Assembly: GCA_021823555.1 (NCBI GenBank)
Contig: JAKANW010000130.1
Coordinates: 1-7,374 of the forward strand
Length of the DNA stretch: 7,374 bases
Source: Chloroflexota bacterium
Lineage (GTDB): Bacteria > Chloroflexota > Anaerolineae > Anaerolineales > Villigracilaceae
Direction: 5' to 3'
This document shows, in pieces, positions 1-5,655 of the stretch; within the stretch, counting starts at the first letter, position 1, and every line of letters begins with the position of its first letter. The translations under genes were made by a program, and so were the position numbers. Below the pieces are notes generated by a model. It was not told the origin of the DNA. It saw only the letters and a list, made by a program, of their open reading frames with translations, and searched no databases.

Positions 1-824
1 CCGCTGCCATACGTCTTGACGATGTGATATTCCTGCGTCACTTCGTCCCGGACGGTCACTTCGACCTGCTGGAGAGTCCTGCCCTTGGTATCCAGGACGC
101 GGCCAACCAACACGCCCCAGCCCTGCGGCGGCGCCATCCACAGTTCGGGATTATAGGTGTTGTAAAACGAGTTCTCGCCGAGACGGACTTCAAAATGCAG
201 GTGCGGACCGGTGGTCGCGCCCGTCGAACCGACCAGCCCAAGCACATCGCCCGTTTCAACGTGCTGCCCCCGAATGGCGATCAACTTGCTCATGTGGGCG
301 TAAATCGTATAAAGCTGCTGGCCCTTGTACCCGAAATCCATGCGCAGCACCACAGCCTGACCGTAAGGATCATCCCGATTGCCGGGCGCTTGCGTGAACA
401 GCCCCCAGTCGGACCAGGTCACTGTCCCGGGCCCGGCTGCGTGCACGGGTGTCCCAAAGGGAGCGTCAATGTCCACGCCGGTATGCACCACATTGGCGAA
501 GAATATCCCGCCGTAGCGGTATTCGGCCAGCGGCCAGTTCACCTGATCGGCGGCAATGGGACGCGCAAAATAAAAATGATCGTAAGAGGACATTGCCCAC
601 GGTACGGGATATAGCGGGGGACGCCAACCGGAAACGGGGGCCGCGCCGGGGGTGGGCAGATCGAAGCGGAAGGGGGCCGGCGTGGGCGTCAACGCTTCAT
701 CCTGGACCCCGGGCTGGGTCACCGCTAAACCGGCGATCACCGGCGTGGGCGCGCCTCTGCCAATGGTTTGGCTGCAACCGGCCAGCAGGATGGCGAGGAG
801 GGAGAAGGCAATCAGCCGGTTCAT
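1..824 (-). CDS. M23 (LytM-type) metallopeptidase lipoprotein, 3' end beyond the window
   Basis: Probable secreted zinc endopeptidase that cuts peptidoglycan cross-bridges. Reading the complement from the ATG at 824-822 gives an open frame to the left edge with no stop, so about 274 residues are visible. Residues 1-17 are a lipoprotein signal peptide ending in the lipobox LAGC (Cys17), followed by a Pro-rich linker to about residue 60. The M23 domain spans about 95-215. It has the zinc ligands His114 and Asp118 (HTGVD) and His210 (HLHFE), with the expected catalytic histidines His177 (YAHM) and His208. All key residues are present, so it should be active rather than a LytM-degenerate EnvC/NlpD type. 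After residue 225 comes the start of another beta-rich segment (GVLVGRVLDTKGRTLQ), resembling a carboxypeptidase-regulatory or Ig-like fold; this part is inferred. The start overlaps the upstream stop as ATGA, so translation is probably coupled. No Shine-Dalgarno sequence is visible. Confidence 0.93.
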   Translation of the reverse strand, partial: MNRLIAFSLLAILLAGCSQTIGRGAPTPVIAGLAVTQPGVQDEALTPTPAPFRFDLPTPGAAPVSGWRPPLYPVPWAMSSYDHFYFARPIAADQVNWPLAEYRYGGIFFANVVHTGVDIDAPFGTPVHAAGPGTVTWSDWGLFTQAPGNRDDPYGQAVVLRMDFGYKGQQLYTIYAHMSKLIAIRGQHVETGDVLGLVGSTGATTGPHLHFEVRLGENSFYNTYNPELWMAPPQGWGVLVGRVLDTKGRTLQQVEVTVRDEVTQEYHIVKTYGS

Positions 825-2701
825 GGCGGGAAGGTCGGGACGATGGTGGGTGGCGTGGAGGTAGGTAAGGGAGTATTCGTTGGTGGGCGCGGCGTGGCCG
901 TGGATGTGACCGTCGGCGAGCGGACCGGCGTAAAGGTGATTAGCGGCGTACGGGTCGGCCCGACCGTGCTGGTGGGGACCGGGGTGCGGCTGGGCGTGGC
1001 CGTTGGCGGCAGGACGGGCGTGGGGGTAATCAGCGCTTCGGGCGGGTACAGTTCCAGCATGGCCTGGTACCAGCTTAGGCCGCCCGTCAGGACGAACTCG
1101 GTAAAGCGGGCACCGGCATAATACGTGCGCCAGTTGGGCAGGGCGGGCAGGCGCTGCCAACCGTAGGCGGCGGCCAGGGCGGTGAAGTCCACCCAATAGC
1201 TGGGGGGAACTGGCGCGTACTTGCCGCCCGCCTCGTATGAACCGGGGTCGAGGTTGTAGCGCGCATTCAAATCCCAGGGAGTGCTCTCGAGCGGCTGGCC
1301 GAGGGAGCCGTCCTGTTTTTGAGCGCGCAGGTATAACCGCCAGTAGGTCTCCGAGCCGACCTGCTCACGCACGGCGGCCATCCAGCCAGCATTGGTCATC
1401 AGGGAATTGAGGGCGAAGGCGCGGCCCGTATACAGCCAGTCCTCTTCATAGCCGGGGTCGAGCGAGGTGGTCAGGGGAACGAAGGCTTCCTGCAGGCTGG
1501 CCAGGGCGTCCCAGCCGGCGGCCTGGATCACGCGCTGGCGCAGGGCCGCGAAGGATTCGTCCACCAGGTCGTGCAGTTCCGGGTAGGGCGCCTGCACATC
1601 GGGCAGCGGCACAACGTTCCAGCGTTGGCCAGGCACATCGGTTTCAGGTGTGACCGCGGGCGCCCATAGCGGCGGAGGGGTAACTGCCGCGGCCTGCCGG
1701 TAAATATTGGGCAGCGGGTTGGGCATGGGGATGTTCGGCCAAATGATGCCGCGCGCCAATCCGGGCAGGGGGGTGGGGGCCAGCAGGAGTTTTCCGTTGA
1801 GCGTGTAAGACGTCAGGTATTGCTGGTTGGCGCCGTCCAGCACCACCATCAACTGGTCGCCGCGTACGTTCCAGGCGGGCCAATTGCCGTCGCCGATCCA
1901 GGCAGCGGGGCGGTCGGGCTGGGTGGGATCCCAGACGTAGACGCCGCTGTAACTGGTGGTTTGCGCTTCGGCGGCCCAGGCCAAATGTGCGCCATCTGCC
2001 GTCCAAGTGGGGTGATCTTCGGCGGCGTCTGGTGTGTTGCTGATGTCTTGATAGCGGCTGGAGTCCGTGCGGTTGAGGTCGGCCAGCCAGATGTCGCTAT
2101 TGCCGCCGCGGTTGGAGACGAAGGCGATCTGCCGTCCATTGGGCGCCCAGGCTGGGGAATGATTGGTGGAGGCGTCTGCCGTCAGCAGGATGGGCTGTTG
2201 GTCGGGATGGGCAAGCGACAGGATGGCAATCTGCAAGTTCCCATCCACGTAGGTTTCGTAGGCGATCCAGGCCAAGTCAGGCGACCAGGTAGGGGAGGAG
2301 TCGAATTGCGGGGTGTTCGTCAGGCGCTGGGTGCCGCCCGTTTGCAGGTCGAGCAGGTACAGATCGTATTGGCCGTCGCGGTTGGAAGCGAAGGCGATGC
2401 GCGAACCATCGGGGCTGACGGCAGGCATGATGTCATTCCAGTCGCCAGCGGTGAGACGGGTCAGGCTGGACTCGGTGGGGGAGGCGGCAAACAGGTGGGC
2501 GTAGCCGTTCTCTTCGAGCGAAAGCACCACTACATCTTTGGCAAGGGCCGGCGCGATGAAGGTGGGTTGAGCGGTGGCGGTGGGGTCTTCGGGGAGGAGA
2601 GAGGCGGGGGTTCCGGTGATGGTCTGGGCACAGCCGAACAGGAGCAGGCTGGCCAGCAGGAGCGCCAGGACGCTGGAAAGTACGCGAGAATGCTTGGGCA
2701 T
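821..2701 (-). CDS. TolB-like (PD40) beta-propeller lipoprotein with Thr/Pro-rich tail
   Basis: 626-aa predicted exported lipoprotein, likely a surface binding or scaffold protein; substrate unknown. Residues 1-24 form a signal peptide with lipobox LFGC (Cys24). Residues 60-310 contain at least five PD40/WD40-like propeller repeats, each with a W/V-S-P-D/N-G-x-x-I-A-F-like core: about 92-118, 135-163, 181-209, 229-258 and 273-300. Residues 360-556 form a conserved-looking, Trp/Tyr-rich alpha/beta region that I cannot assign to a named family. Residues 557-626 are almost entirely Thr, Pro and Ser, typical of a flexible wall-spanning or glycosylated stalk; placing it at the C-terminus of an N-terminally lipidated protein is unusual. 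The ATG at 2701 lies 12 bases after the upstream stop, without a clear ribosome site, and the TGA overlaps the M23 peptidase start. The context suggests a role with that peptidase at the cell wall, which is inference. True TolB of the Tol-Pal system is unlikely, because no tol or pal neighbours are seen. Confidence 0.88.
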   Translation of the reverse strand: MPKHSRVLSSVLALLLASLLLFGCAQTITGTPASLLPEDPTATAQPTFIAPALAKDVVVLSLEENGYAHLFAASPTESSLTRLTAGDWNDIMPAVSPDGSRIAFASNRDGQYDLYLLDLQTGGTQRLTNTPQFDSSPTWSPDLAWIAYETYVDGNLQIAILSLAHPDQQPILLTADASTNHSPAWAPNGRQIAFVSNRGGNSDIWLADLNRTDSSRYQDISNTPDAAEDHPTWTADGAHLAWAAEAQTTSYSGVYVWDPTQPDRPAAWIGDGNWPAWNVRGDQLMVVLDGANQQYLTSYTLNGKLLLAPTPLPGLARGIIWPNIPMPNPLPNIYRQAAAVTPPPLWAPAVTPETDVPGQRWNVVPLPDVQAPYPELHDLVDESFAALRQRVIQAAGWDALASLQEAFVPLTTSLDPGYEEDWLYTGRAFALNSLMTNAGWMAAVREQVGSETYWRLYLRAQKQDGSLGQPLESTPWDLNARYNLDPGSYEAGGKYAPVPPSYWVDFTALAAAYGWQRLPALPNWRTYYAGARFTEFVLTGGLSWYQAMLELYPPEALITPTPVLPPTATPSRTPVPTSTVGPTRTPLITFTPVRSPTVTSTATPRPPTNTPLPTSTPPTIVPTFPP

Positions 2702-2713
2702 GGGATAAACTGT

Positions 2714-3085
2714 CTAGGCGGAAGCAGACGGATCGTGCGCGGGATGCGGTTGGATATCCAGCGAGAGGCTTTGCGGTTCGGCGGCCGGCCCATCCGGGTA
2801 AAAGAGTACGGCTTCGAGTTTGTAGGGGTTGGCGAGTTCGCCGCGCACGTGCAGGGTAAATTCCAGCTTCCACGACATGGGTTCGACGATGCTGGCGGAG
2901 GCGGCTTCTTCGCCGTCGGCGCCGGTCAGTGTGACTTCGAGGTAGGGCCGGGTTTGGAAGGGGGTCATCTCGATGTCCACGTGCAGGCGGCGGCCATCGG
3001 GGTAGGCTTGGGCCTTGAGAGAGGTGATGCGGGTCTCTTCGGGCACAGCGCGGGTAAGATTGTCTTCGGGGAAAAAGAATTCCAT
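2714..3085 (-). CDS. Hypothetical protein, 123 aa, first gene of the envelope operon
   Basis: Function not recognised. The protein is acidic, has no signal peptide or membrane segment, and looks like an all-beta domain: alternating hydrophobic stretches such as RLHVDIEMTPF, YLEVTLTG and WKLEFTLHV suggest a small beta-sandwich covering about residues 18-112. It is short and appears complete, with a TAG stop. The ATG at 3085 is supported by a consensus -10 box ending seven bases upstream, which would make the mRNA begin at or next to the start codon. It is followed after 12 bases by the propeller lipoprotein gene in the same direction, so it is probably the first gene of a three-gene operon. 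It has no export signal, so it presumably acts in the cytoplasm, unlike its two lipoprotein neighbours. Base composition matches the GC-rich neighbours, and codon use looks like real coding sequence. Confidence 0.75.
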   Translation of the reverse strand: MEFFFPEDNLTRAVPEETRITSLKAQAYPDGRRLHVDIEMTPFQTRPYLEVTLTGADGEEAASASIVEPMSWKLEFTLHVRGELANPYKLEAVLFYPDGPAAEPQSLSLDIQPHPAHDPSASA

Positions 3086-3092
3086 GGACGCA

Positions 3093-3098
3093 ATTATA
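3093..3098 (-). promoter_or_regulatory. Consensus -10 box giving a probable leaderless transcript
   Basis: The minus strand reads TATAAT, then the seven bases TGCGTCC, then the ATG at 3085. A start site about seven bases after the -10 box would fall on the A of the start codon. No good -35 hexamer stands at the expected place (around 3116-3121 the minus strand reads CCATCC). It would drive the three-gene envelope operon. The exact six-of-six match and its position make it convincing, although it is a short motif. Confidence 0.55.
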
Positions 3099-3172
3099 AC
3101 CAGTTGGGCAAAGCAGGATGGTTTTGTAGGTTTTCTGTAATGGAGGCATTGTTTTCGAAAATTGGCAGGCGG

Positions 3173-3212
3173 ATAATTCTGCCCATAAGGAATTATACAG
3201 AATCTTTCTGTA
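3173..3212. repeat. Two adjoining small inverted repeats (possible regulator sites)
   Basis: ATAATTC (3173-3179) pairs with GAATTAT (3190-3196) across a 10-base spacer. Directly beside it, sharing base 3196, TACAGAA (3196-3202) pairs with TTCTGTA (3206-3212) around a 3-base centre. Both have perfect 7-bp arms. They lie about 90-130 bases upstream of the envelope operon start and could be binding sites or chance in AT-rich DNA. Neither is followed by a T-run that would make it a terminator. Confidence 0.35.
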
Positions 3213-3324
3213 AAGTTCCTGTGGGGATAGGGAGAATCCTTCCATATAACAGCTGTTCAAGATTGCACTCCTTTTGTGATTATTACCAAAATTTTTCGGT
3301 CTCGGCATCCTTCCTGTCACGATC

Positions 3325-3353
3325 TTGACAATGAAAAGGGAATCGGTTAATAT
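3325..3353 (+). promoter_or_regulatory. Sigma70-type promoter of the tetR operon
   Basis: A perfect -35 box TTGACA (3325-3330) is followed by a 17-base spacer and the -10 box TAATAT (3348-3353, four of six matches). The start site should fall near 3360, giving a leader of about 25 bases to the ATG at 3385. The -10 box and start site are covered by the palindromic operator at 3349-3378, so binding there would block RNA polymerase. Confidence 0.75.
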
Positions 3354-3378
3354 TCAATCAACCAGTTGATTGAATATT
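3349..3378. promoter_or_regulatory. 30-bp palindromic TetR-type operator
   Basis: The arm AATATTCAATCAAC (3349-3362) and its exact complement GTTGATTGAATATT (3365-3378) flank a 2-base centre, CA, giving 14 perfect base pairs per arm. The site overlaps the -10 box and predicted start site of the adjacent TetR-family gene and ends six bases before its ATG. Such position and symmetry are typical of TetR-family autorepression, where one or two dimers bind. The regulator's identity as the binder is inferred from proximity. Confidence 0.85.
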
Positions 3379-3384
3379 TCGGCT

Positions 3385-4014
3385 ATGGCTAGAAAACGAA
3401 CCCCGGTCAAAGATCGTCGAAAAGAGTTAATCCTCATTGCCTTCAACCATATCGCCAAAAGAGGCTTTGAAGGGTTAAGGGTGCGTGAAGTTGCAGCGGA
3501 GGCTGGCATTAACAATGCTACATTGCATTATTACTTCCCAACCAAAGAAGACTTAATAAAAGGCGTGGTAGATTACTTGATCGAAAAGTTCAGCACATCG
3601 TATAGCTTCGACTCGGCAGAAAAAGCTTCCTCAACTGCCTGGAAAGATATACGGGCCGAACTAGAGGATGCCCGCTACAATTTTCAAGGTGCTCGCGATC
3701 AAATTGTGGTTTTTACTGAACTACTCATTCGCTCGCTTCGTGACCCTGCTATCGCACGGATATTCAAGAAGCTCGACGAGAGTTGGCGAGGGTATCTGGC
3801 TGGTATTATTGAGCAGGGTATCCGCCAAGGGGTTTTTCGAGCAGAACTTGACCCTACTATCACTGCAGTGTTGATCATGATTCAAATCAAAGGGTTTGGG
3901 TATCAGATGCTTGGTGAAACCAACCAAGCAACCGCGGATAAAGTTTTTGATCAACTAACCTCGCAGGTAGAGTCCTGGTTGAGTGGTGAATTCAAGGATG
4001 ACCGAAAAGTATGA
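3385..4014 (+). CDS. TetR/AcrR-family transcriptional regulator
   Basis: 209-aa DNA-binding repressor, a normal length for the family. The N-terminal TetR domain covers about residues 10-58; the helix-turn-helix lies at about 31-50 (LRVREVAAEAGINNATLHYY), followed by the hallmark FPTKEDLI. Residues 60-209 are a helical ligand and dimerisation domain with no recognisable ligand signature. I chose the ATG at 3385. An in-frame TTG at 3370 would add five residues but sits inside the operator, ten bases after the predicted transcript start. No strong ribosome site precedes the ATG. The gene is transcribed from its own promoter, whose -10 box is embedded in the 30-bp palindrome, so it probably represses itself and the two genes that follow at 48 and 24 bases. 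The natural inducer is unknown; the downstream epimerase and membrane protein suggest a small-molecule or stress signal, which is inference. Confidence 0.93.
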   Translation: MARKRTPVKDRRKELILIAFNHIAKRGFEGLRVREVAAEAGINNATLHYYFPTKEDLIKGVVDYLIEKFSTSYSFDSAEKASSTAWKDIRAELEDARYNFQGARDQIVVFTELLIRSLRDPAIARIFKKLDESWRGYLAGIIEQGIRQGVFRAELDPTITAVLIMIQIKGFGYQMLGETNQATADKVFDQLTSQVESWLSGEFKDDRKV

Positions 4015-4046
4015 CTCCGATGAAGAAAATATATAGCTTCCGAGAA

Positions 4047-4052
4047 AAGGAG
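4047..4052 (+). promoter_or_regulatory. Strong Shine-Dalgarno site for the membrane protein gene
   Basis: AAGGAG lies ten bases before the ATG at 4063. It stands out because most other genes in the window have no obvious ribosome site, and it fixes the start of the 150-aa membrane protein. Confidence 0.75.
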
Positions 4053-4062
4053 CATTACAGAT

Positions 4063-4515
4063 ATGTCAGCCAATAGAATTAAAGGGTTGCAAGTCGCAGT
4101 GATAACCGTTCTCGTATTACTGGCAATCCAATTCGAATTTGGAATGGCCGTCAACCTTTCGGATCTACCTTCTCTTTCTCCGTTTGGCTTTTCATTTCCC
4201 AGTGTCTTGAGTGCTCTTAATCAGGCAGGCTTTGTTGCTGTGGTTCACGCCGTATTGGGAACCGTTTTGACGATCATCTCGTTGATCGGCCTGCTAATGG
4301 CGCTAACCTCGAAGATCAGGAGCGTGCAGGTCTTTGGGGTGTTAGGCTTTCTCGGCATGGCCCTGGCAGAGATCAATGGAGTGCTTTTTGTCCTCTCCGG
4401 TTTCCAGAACGATAATTACTCTCATGGGATGGCGACCAATTTCATCCTGACTTTCGGCTTTTATTTCATTGAACTCTACTTCCTAAAACCGGCTCCCAAT
4501 ATAAAAGCCAGCTAG
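4063..4515 (+). CDS. Four-helix integral membrane protein of unknown function
   Basis: 150-aa very hydrophobic protein. Predicted membrane helices lie at about residues 9-30, 55-81, 88-113 and 121-142, with a short loop rich in Ser, Pro and Phe (about 33-48) between the first two. Features that look conserved rather than random are FGMAVNL at the end of helix 1, His62 in HAVLG within helix 2, an Asn in the NG pair of helix 3 (105-106), and SGFQND before helix 4. A buried His and a similar four-helix layout occur in cytochrome b561-like and other small membrane families, but one His is not enough to propose haem binding. The general pattern resembles uncharacterised four-helix proteins in Actinobacteria and Chloroflexota; this is recollection, not a search. 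It sits between the TetR regulator and the SDR protein in one probable operon, so it may be a regulated transport, sensing or membrane-protection component. Confidence 0.85.
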   Translation: MSANRIKGLQVAVITVLVLLAIQFEFGMAVNLSDLPSLSPFGFSFPSVLSALNQAGFVAVVHAVLGTVLTIISLIGLLMALTSKIRSVQVFGVLGFLGMALAEINGVLFVLSGFQNDNYSHGMATNFILTFGFYFIELYFLKPAPNIKAS

Positions 4516-4539
4516 TGTCAGAAGGAAACGGTTTTCAAC

Positions 4540-5481
4540 ATGTCTAATAAAAAGAAAATAATTCTTACTGGAGCTACTGGCTTTATTGGCAACACAGTAG
4601 CAAGAGAATTGTTCAAGAGAAGTTACGATGTTGTGGTATTCTCACGCAACCCAGTAGTAGCCGCACAAAAAATACCTGGCGCAATAGCGTATGTTGCATG
4701 GCAACCACAAGAAAATGGCCCCTGGATAACCGCACTGGATGGCGCGTATGCCGTGATCCATTGTGCTGCTCCGTCTATCTTTGGAAAGCGTTACACGAAG
4801 CAATATGCTCGGGATGCCCTAACCAATCGAATTATCGGCACGCGCGGATTAGTGAATGCCATGGCACAGGCGAAATCCAAGCCCAGCGTTTTTATCAGCA
4901 GCGCTTCACAAGGAATTTATGGATTTGATAGCGTAAGCCATATACCGGTAGATGAAAATACACCGATCGGAACTGATTTTTGGGCACAAGATAGCAAACC
5001 TTGGGAAGATGAAGCCATGAAGGCGGAGGCACTCGGAATTCGCACCATCATCATACGTACTGGTTATGTGCTGGGCGAAAATGGCGGCGGGTTGCCCTAC
5101 CAAGTCAAGCAAGCTCGAAAAGGACAGAGCGGTGTTAGTCAACCAGGCAATGCCCATTGCTCATGGATTCACATATTGGATGAGGGGCGCCTATATGTAT
5201 TTGCCCTGGAAAACGAACTGGTTCGGGGACCCTTAAATGGCACAGTACCTAACCCCGTGACCAACCAGGAATATGCCGATCTACTCGGCACCGCAGTGGG
5301 ACGACCAATCCGACTTATGCCTTACTTTATGGTTCGGCTCTTCATGGGGAAGGTAGCAGAAATCATTGCACGTCAAAAACCTGTTATTCCAAAGAAAGCC
5401 CTGGAGTTTGGATTTTCTTTTGAATATGCCACTCTAGATAAGGCTCTGGCAGATTTGGTACCTCGTATAAGCGCATCTTAA
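4540..5481 (+). CDS. TIGR01777/SDR39U1-type NAD(P)-dependent epimerase-like protein (YfcH-like)
   Basis: 313-aa atypical short-chain dehydrogenase of the extended, epimerase-like group; length is normal for the family. The Rossmann fold starts with the nucleotide-binding motif GATGFIG (11-17). The family pattern continues with AVIHCAAPSIFGKRYT (71-86), NRIIGTRGLV (96-105), SASQGIYG (121-128, standing where the active-site Ser/Tyr motif lies), PWEDEA then RTGYVLGENGGGL (154-185), SWIHILDE (208-215) and the C-terminal DUF1731-like segment (about 255-308) with RQKPVIPKKALEFGFSF. Substrate and reaction of this family are not established. Compared with the canonical stretch before SWIH (usually Gly-rich, G.GG..G.G.Q), this protein has KGQSGVSQPGNAHC, a visible departure. 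The AGGA-containing purine run at 4521-4528 sits about 13 bases before the ATG. It follows the membrane protein by 24 bases and is followed by a terminator hairpin, so it is the last gene of the tetR operon. Confidence 0.92.
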   Translation: MSNKKKIILTGATGFIGNTVARELFKRSYDVVVFSRNPVVAAQKIPGAIAYVAWQPQENGPWITALDGAYAVIHCAAPSIFGKRYTKQYARDALTNRIIGTRGLVNAMAQAKSKPSVFISSASQGIYGFDSVSHIPVDENTPIGTDFWAQDSKPWEDEAMKAEALGIRTIIIRTGYVLGENGGGLPYQVKQARKGQSGVSQPGNAHCSWIHILDEGRLYVFALENELVRGPLNGTVPNPVTNQEYADLLGTAVGRPIRLMPYFMVRLFMGKVAEIIARQKPVIPKKALEFGFSFEYATLDKALADLVPRISAS

Positions 5482-5574
5482 TAACCATGTGCAGCCGCCC
5501 AACATAGCGTGAGCCCGACTGGTAGGATTCACCACGTTCAATTACGTTTGCACTATGCCATGAATAATCAAATG

Positions 5575-5606
5575 ACCTCCGAGCTAAATTCGGAGGTTGC
5601 ATTTTT
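5575..5606 (+). terminator. Rho-independent-type terminator after the epimerase gene
   Basis: ACCTCCGA (5575-5582) pairs perfectly with TCGGAGGT (5590-5597) around a 7-base loop. After four bases comes a run of five T (5602-5606). The stem is GC-rich and stable, and the T-run is slightly displaced. Its position, about 95 bases after the epimerase stop and before the next gene, fits the end of the tetR operon. It also argues that the immunity-like gene starts downstream, not at the GTG at 5509. Confidence 0.65.
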
Positions 5607-5610
5607 CAAA

Positions 5611-5642
5611 AGACTTCGGAGTATTCAGGATCTGCGAAGTCT
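5611..5642. repeat. Inverted repeat upstream of the immunity-like gene
   Basis: AGACTTCG (5611-5618) and CGAAGTCT (5635-5642) are exact complements separated by 16 bases. The pair lies just before the ATG at 5656 and could be a hairpin in the leader or a regulator site. There is no T-run on the plus strand after it; on the minus strand it is followed by TTTTGAAAAA, so a weak terminator in that direction is possible. Confidence 0.35.
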
Positions 5643-5655
5643 GAAAAGAAACTCG

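Larger units (their letters stand above)
3086..3324. other. Divergent intergenic region, AT-rich, with small inverted repeats
   Basis: No gene is supported between the divergent starts at 3085 and 3385. GC content drops sharply here compared with the left block. The stretch holds the minus-strand -10 box (3093-3098), two small inverted repeats (3173-3196 and 3196-3212), a 9-base direct repeat TTTCTGTAA (3132-3140 and 3205-3213), and at its right end the tetR promoter. Long frames that cross it antisense to the lipoprotein genes are shadows. Confidence 0.6.

Noticed and set aside
24..614. Plus-strand frame of 196 codons opposite the M23 peptidase
   Set aside because: The other strand encodes a complete M23 active site in this region; this frame has no family signature.
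821..1035. Repetitive-looking DNA coding the Thr/Pro tail as a nucleotide tandem repeat
   Set aside because: The similarity comes from repeated Thr and Pro codons; no fixed repeat period was seen.
1030..1620. Middle region of the propeller lipoprotein as a VanY-type (M15) carboxypeptidase, because of the GRAF tetrapeptide
   Set aside because: The histidine and aspartate zinc ligands that accompany that motif are absent; the reading is YTGRAFALN.
2433..3320. Minus-strand frame of 295 codons across the 123-aa gene and the lipoprotein start
   Set aside because: Arg/Pro-rich translation typical of an off-frame reading. It overlaps two better genes in another frame and would begin in the intergenic region beside the tetR promoter.
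1820..3328. Plus-strand frame of 502 codons antisense to the propeller lipoprotein, the 123-aa gene and the intergenic region
   Set aside because: It is Gly-rich low-complexity sequence with no recognisable domain, lies opposite well-supported genes, and runs straight through the divergent promoter region. It is a shadow of GC-rich coding DNA.
3370..3384. TTG start for the TetR regulator five codons upstream of the ATG
   Set aside because: It lies inside the operator palindrome, only about ten bases from the expected transcript start, and the ATG at 3385 gives the usual short N-terminal arm before the DNA-binding domain.
4063..4515. Membrane protein as a haem-binding b561-type cytochrome
   Set aside because: Only one clear intramembrane histidine (His62) is seen; b561-type proteins need paired histidines on two helices.
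5509..5655. GTG start for the immunity-like protein 49 codons upstream
   Set aside because: The added residues have no family resemblance and would contain the terminator hairpin at 5575-5606.
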